From the NCBI GenBank assembly GCA_900542765.1, contig UQOX01000040.1, forward strand, positions 1 to 12,645: a DNA stretch of 12,645 nt, in the 5' to 3' direction. The notes below the pieces were generated by a model. That model ran no database searches. It had not been told where the DNA came from and saw only the letters and a program-made list of their open reading frames with translations. Position numbers and translations under genes: made by a program. Shown in pieces: positions 12,481 to 12,645 of this stretch; the first letter of the stretch is position 1, and each line of letters begins with the position of its first letter. The DNA is from an uncultured Porphyromonadaceae bacterium. GTDB lineage: Bacteria; Bacteroidota; Bacteroidia; Bacteroidales; UBA11471.

Positions 12481-12645
12481 TGAAAAAGATCTTTACTTTC
12501 TTTACTGCTGCGCTCCTGGCTATGTCGGTGAGTGCGCAAGTGAACTCTACCCGTGTGGAGCTTTCGCCGTTGCATGCCGATGCCGACAACTCGACCAACA
12601 CGACCTGGAAGTTTGTCAATACCGACATCACCATCACCAACAACA
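12481..12645 (+). CDS. Secreted protein, N-terminal part (cut by window end)
   Basis: The first 55 codons of a gene that continues past the window. MKKIFTFFTAALLAMSVSAQ is a typical signal peptidase I leader, with cleavage expected after SVSA or at AQ. The mature start reads VNSTRVELSPLHAD and later WKFVNTDITITNN, rich in Asn, Thr and Asp as in extracellular beta-rich proteins such as polysaccharide-acting enzymes or binding proteins. No domain can be assigned from this length. It has no lipobox. The LacI-type operator in its promoter suggests it is induced together with the aldolase-symporter operon. Confidence 0.75.

Overview
The window looks like chromosomal DNA of a gut-type Bacteroidales bacterium of moderate GC. 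At least three promoters match the Bacteroidetes pattern TTTG-N19-20-TAnnTTTG, most genes lack a strong Shine-Dalgarno sequence, and the families are typical of the group: split LysO, a six-bladed-propeller lipoprotein, the carboxynorspermidine route to spermidine, and lacI-aldolase-SSS catabolic cassettes. I cannot name the genus.

Layout, left to right. (1) 1-1526: the C-terminal end of a UvrD/PcrA-type helicase, then nspC (polyamine synthesis), then AT-rich DNA with a strong terminator. (2) 1564-3904, minus strand: a propeller lipoprotein and the peptidoglycan transglycosylase mltG. (3) 3955-4164: a free-standing tRNA-Ser(GCT) with its own promoter and terminator. (4) 4439-5678: a lysine exporter (LysO) encoded as two overlapping genes, behind a strong promoter and a ~250-nt leader that carries both nested RNA stems and a 37-codon ORF. 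(5) 5690-6777: a D-2-hydroxyacid dehydrogenase. (6) 6778-7444: about 670 bases with no intact gene, apart from what may be the remnant of a secreted-protein gene. (7) 7445-11118: a catabolic operon of a LacI-family regulator, an aldolase of the N-acetylneuraminate lyase/DHDPS superfamily and a sodium:solute symporter, closed by a terminator. (8) 11225-12222, minus strand: a small acyltransferase and a 91-residue protein of unknown function. (9) 12366-12645: promoter, operator and first 55 codons of a secreted protein that runs off the window.

How the genes may work together. The lacI promoter carries a 16-bp perfect palindrome between its -33 and -7 elements. Its 12-bp core (TAAAACGTTTTA) recurs just after the putative -7 box of the secreted-protein gene at the right edge. 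This suggests one LacI-type regulator controls both the uptake/cleavage operon and an exported, perhaps glycan-acting, protein. Catalytic-site positions in the aldolase (Tyr137, Lys165, His142 where DapA has Arg) and Arg133 of the transporter point to a carboxylated sugar such as sialic acid or a 2-keto-3-deoxy acid; the substrate is inferred.

I found no rRNA, CRISPR array, insertion sequence, integrase or phage gene. No wholly new multi-gene system is evident. The most interesting parts are the lysO leader, the split LysO whose halves carry the same motif at the same residue positions, and the shared LacI operator.
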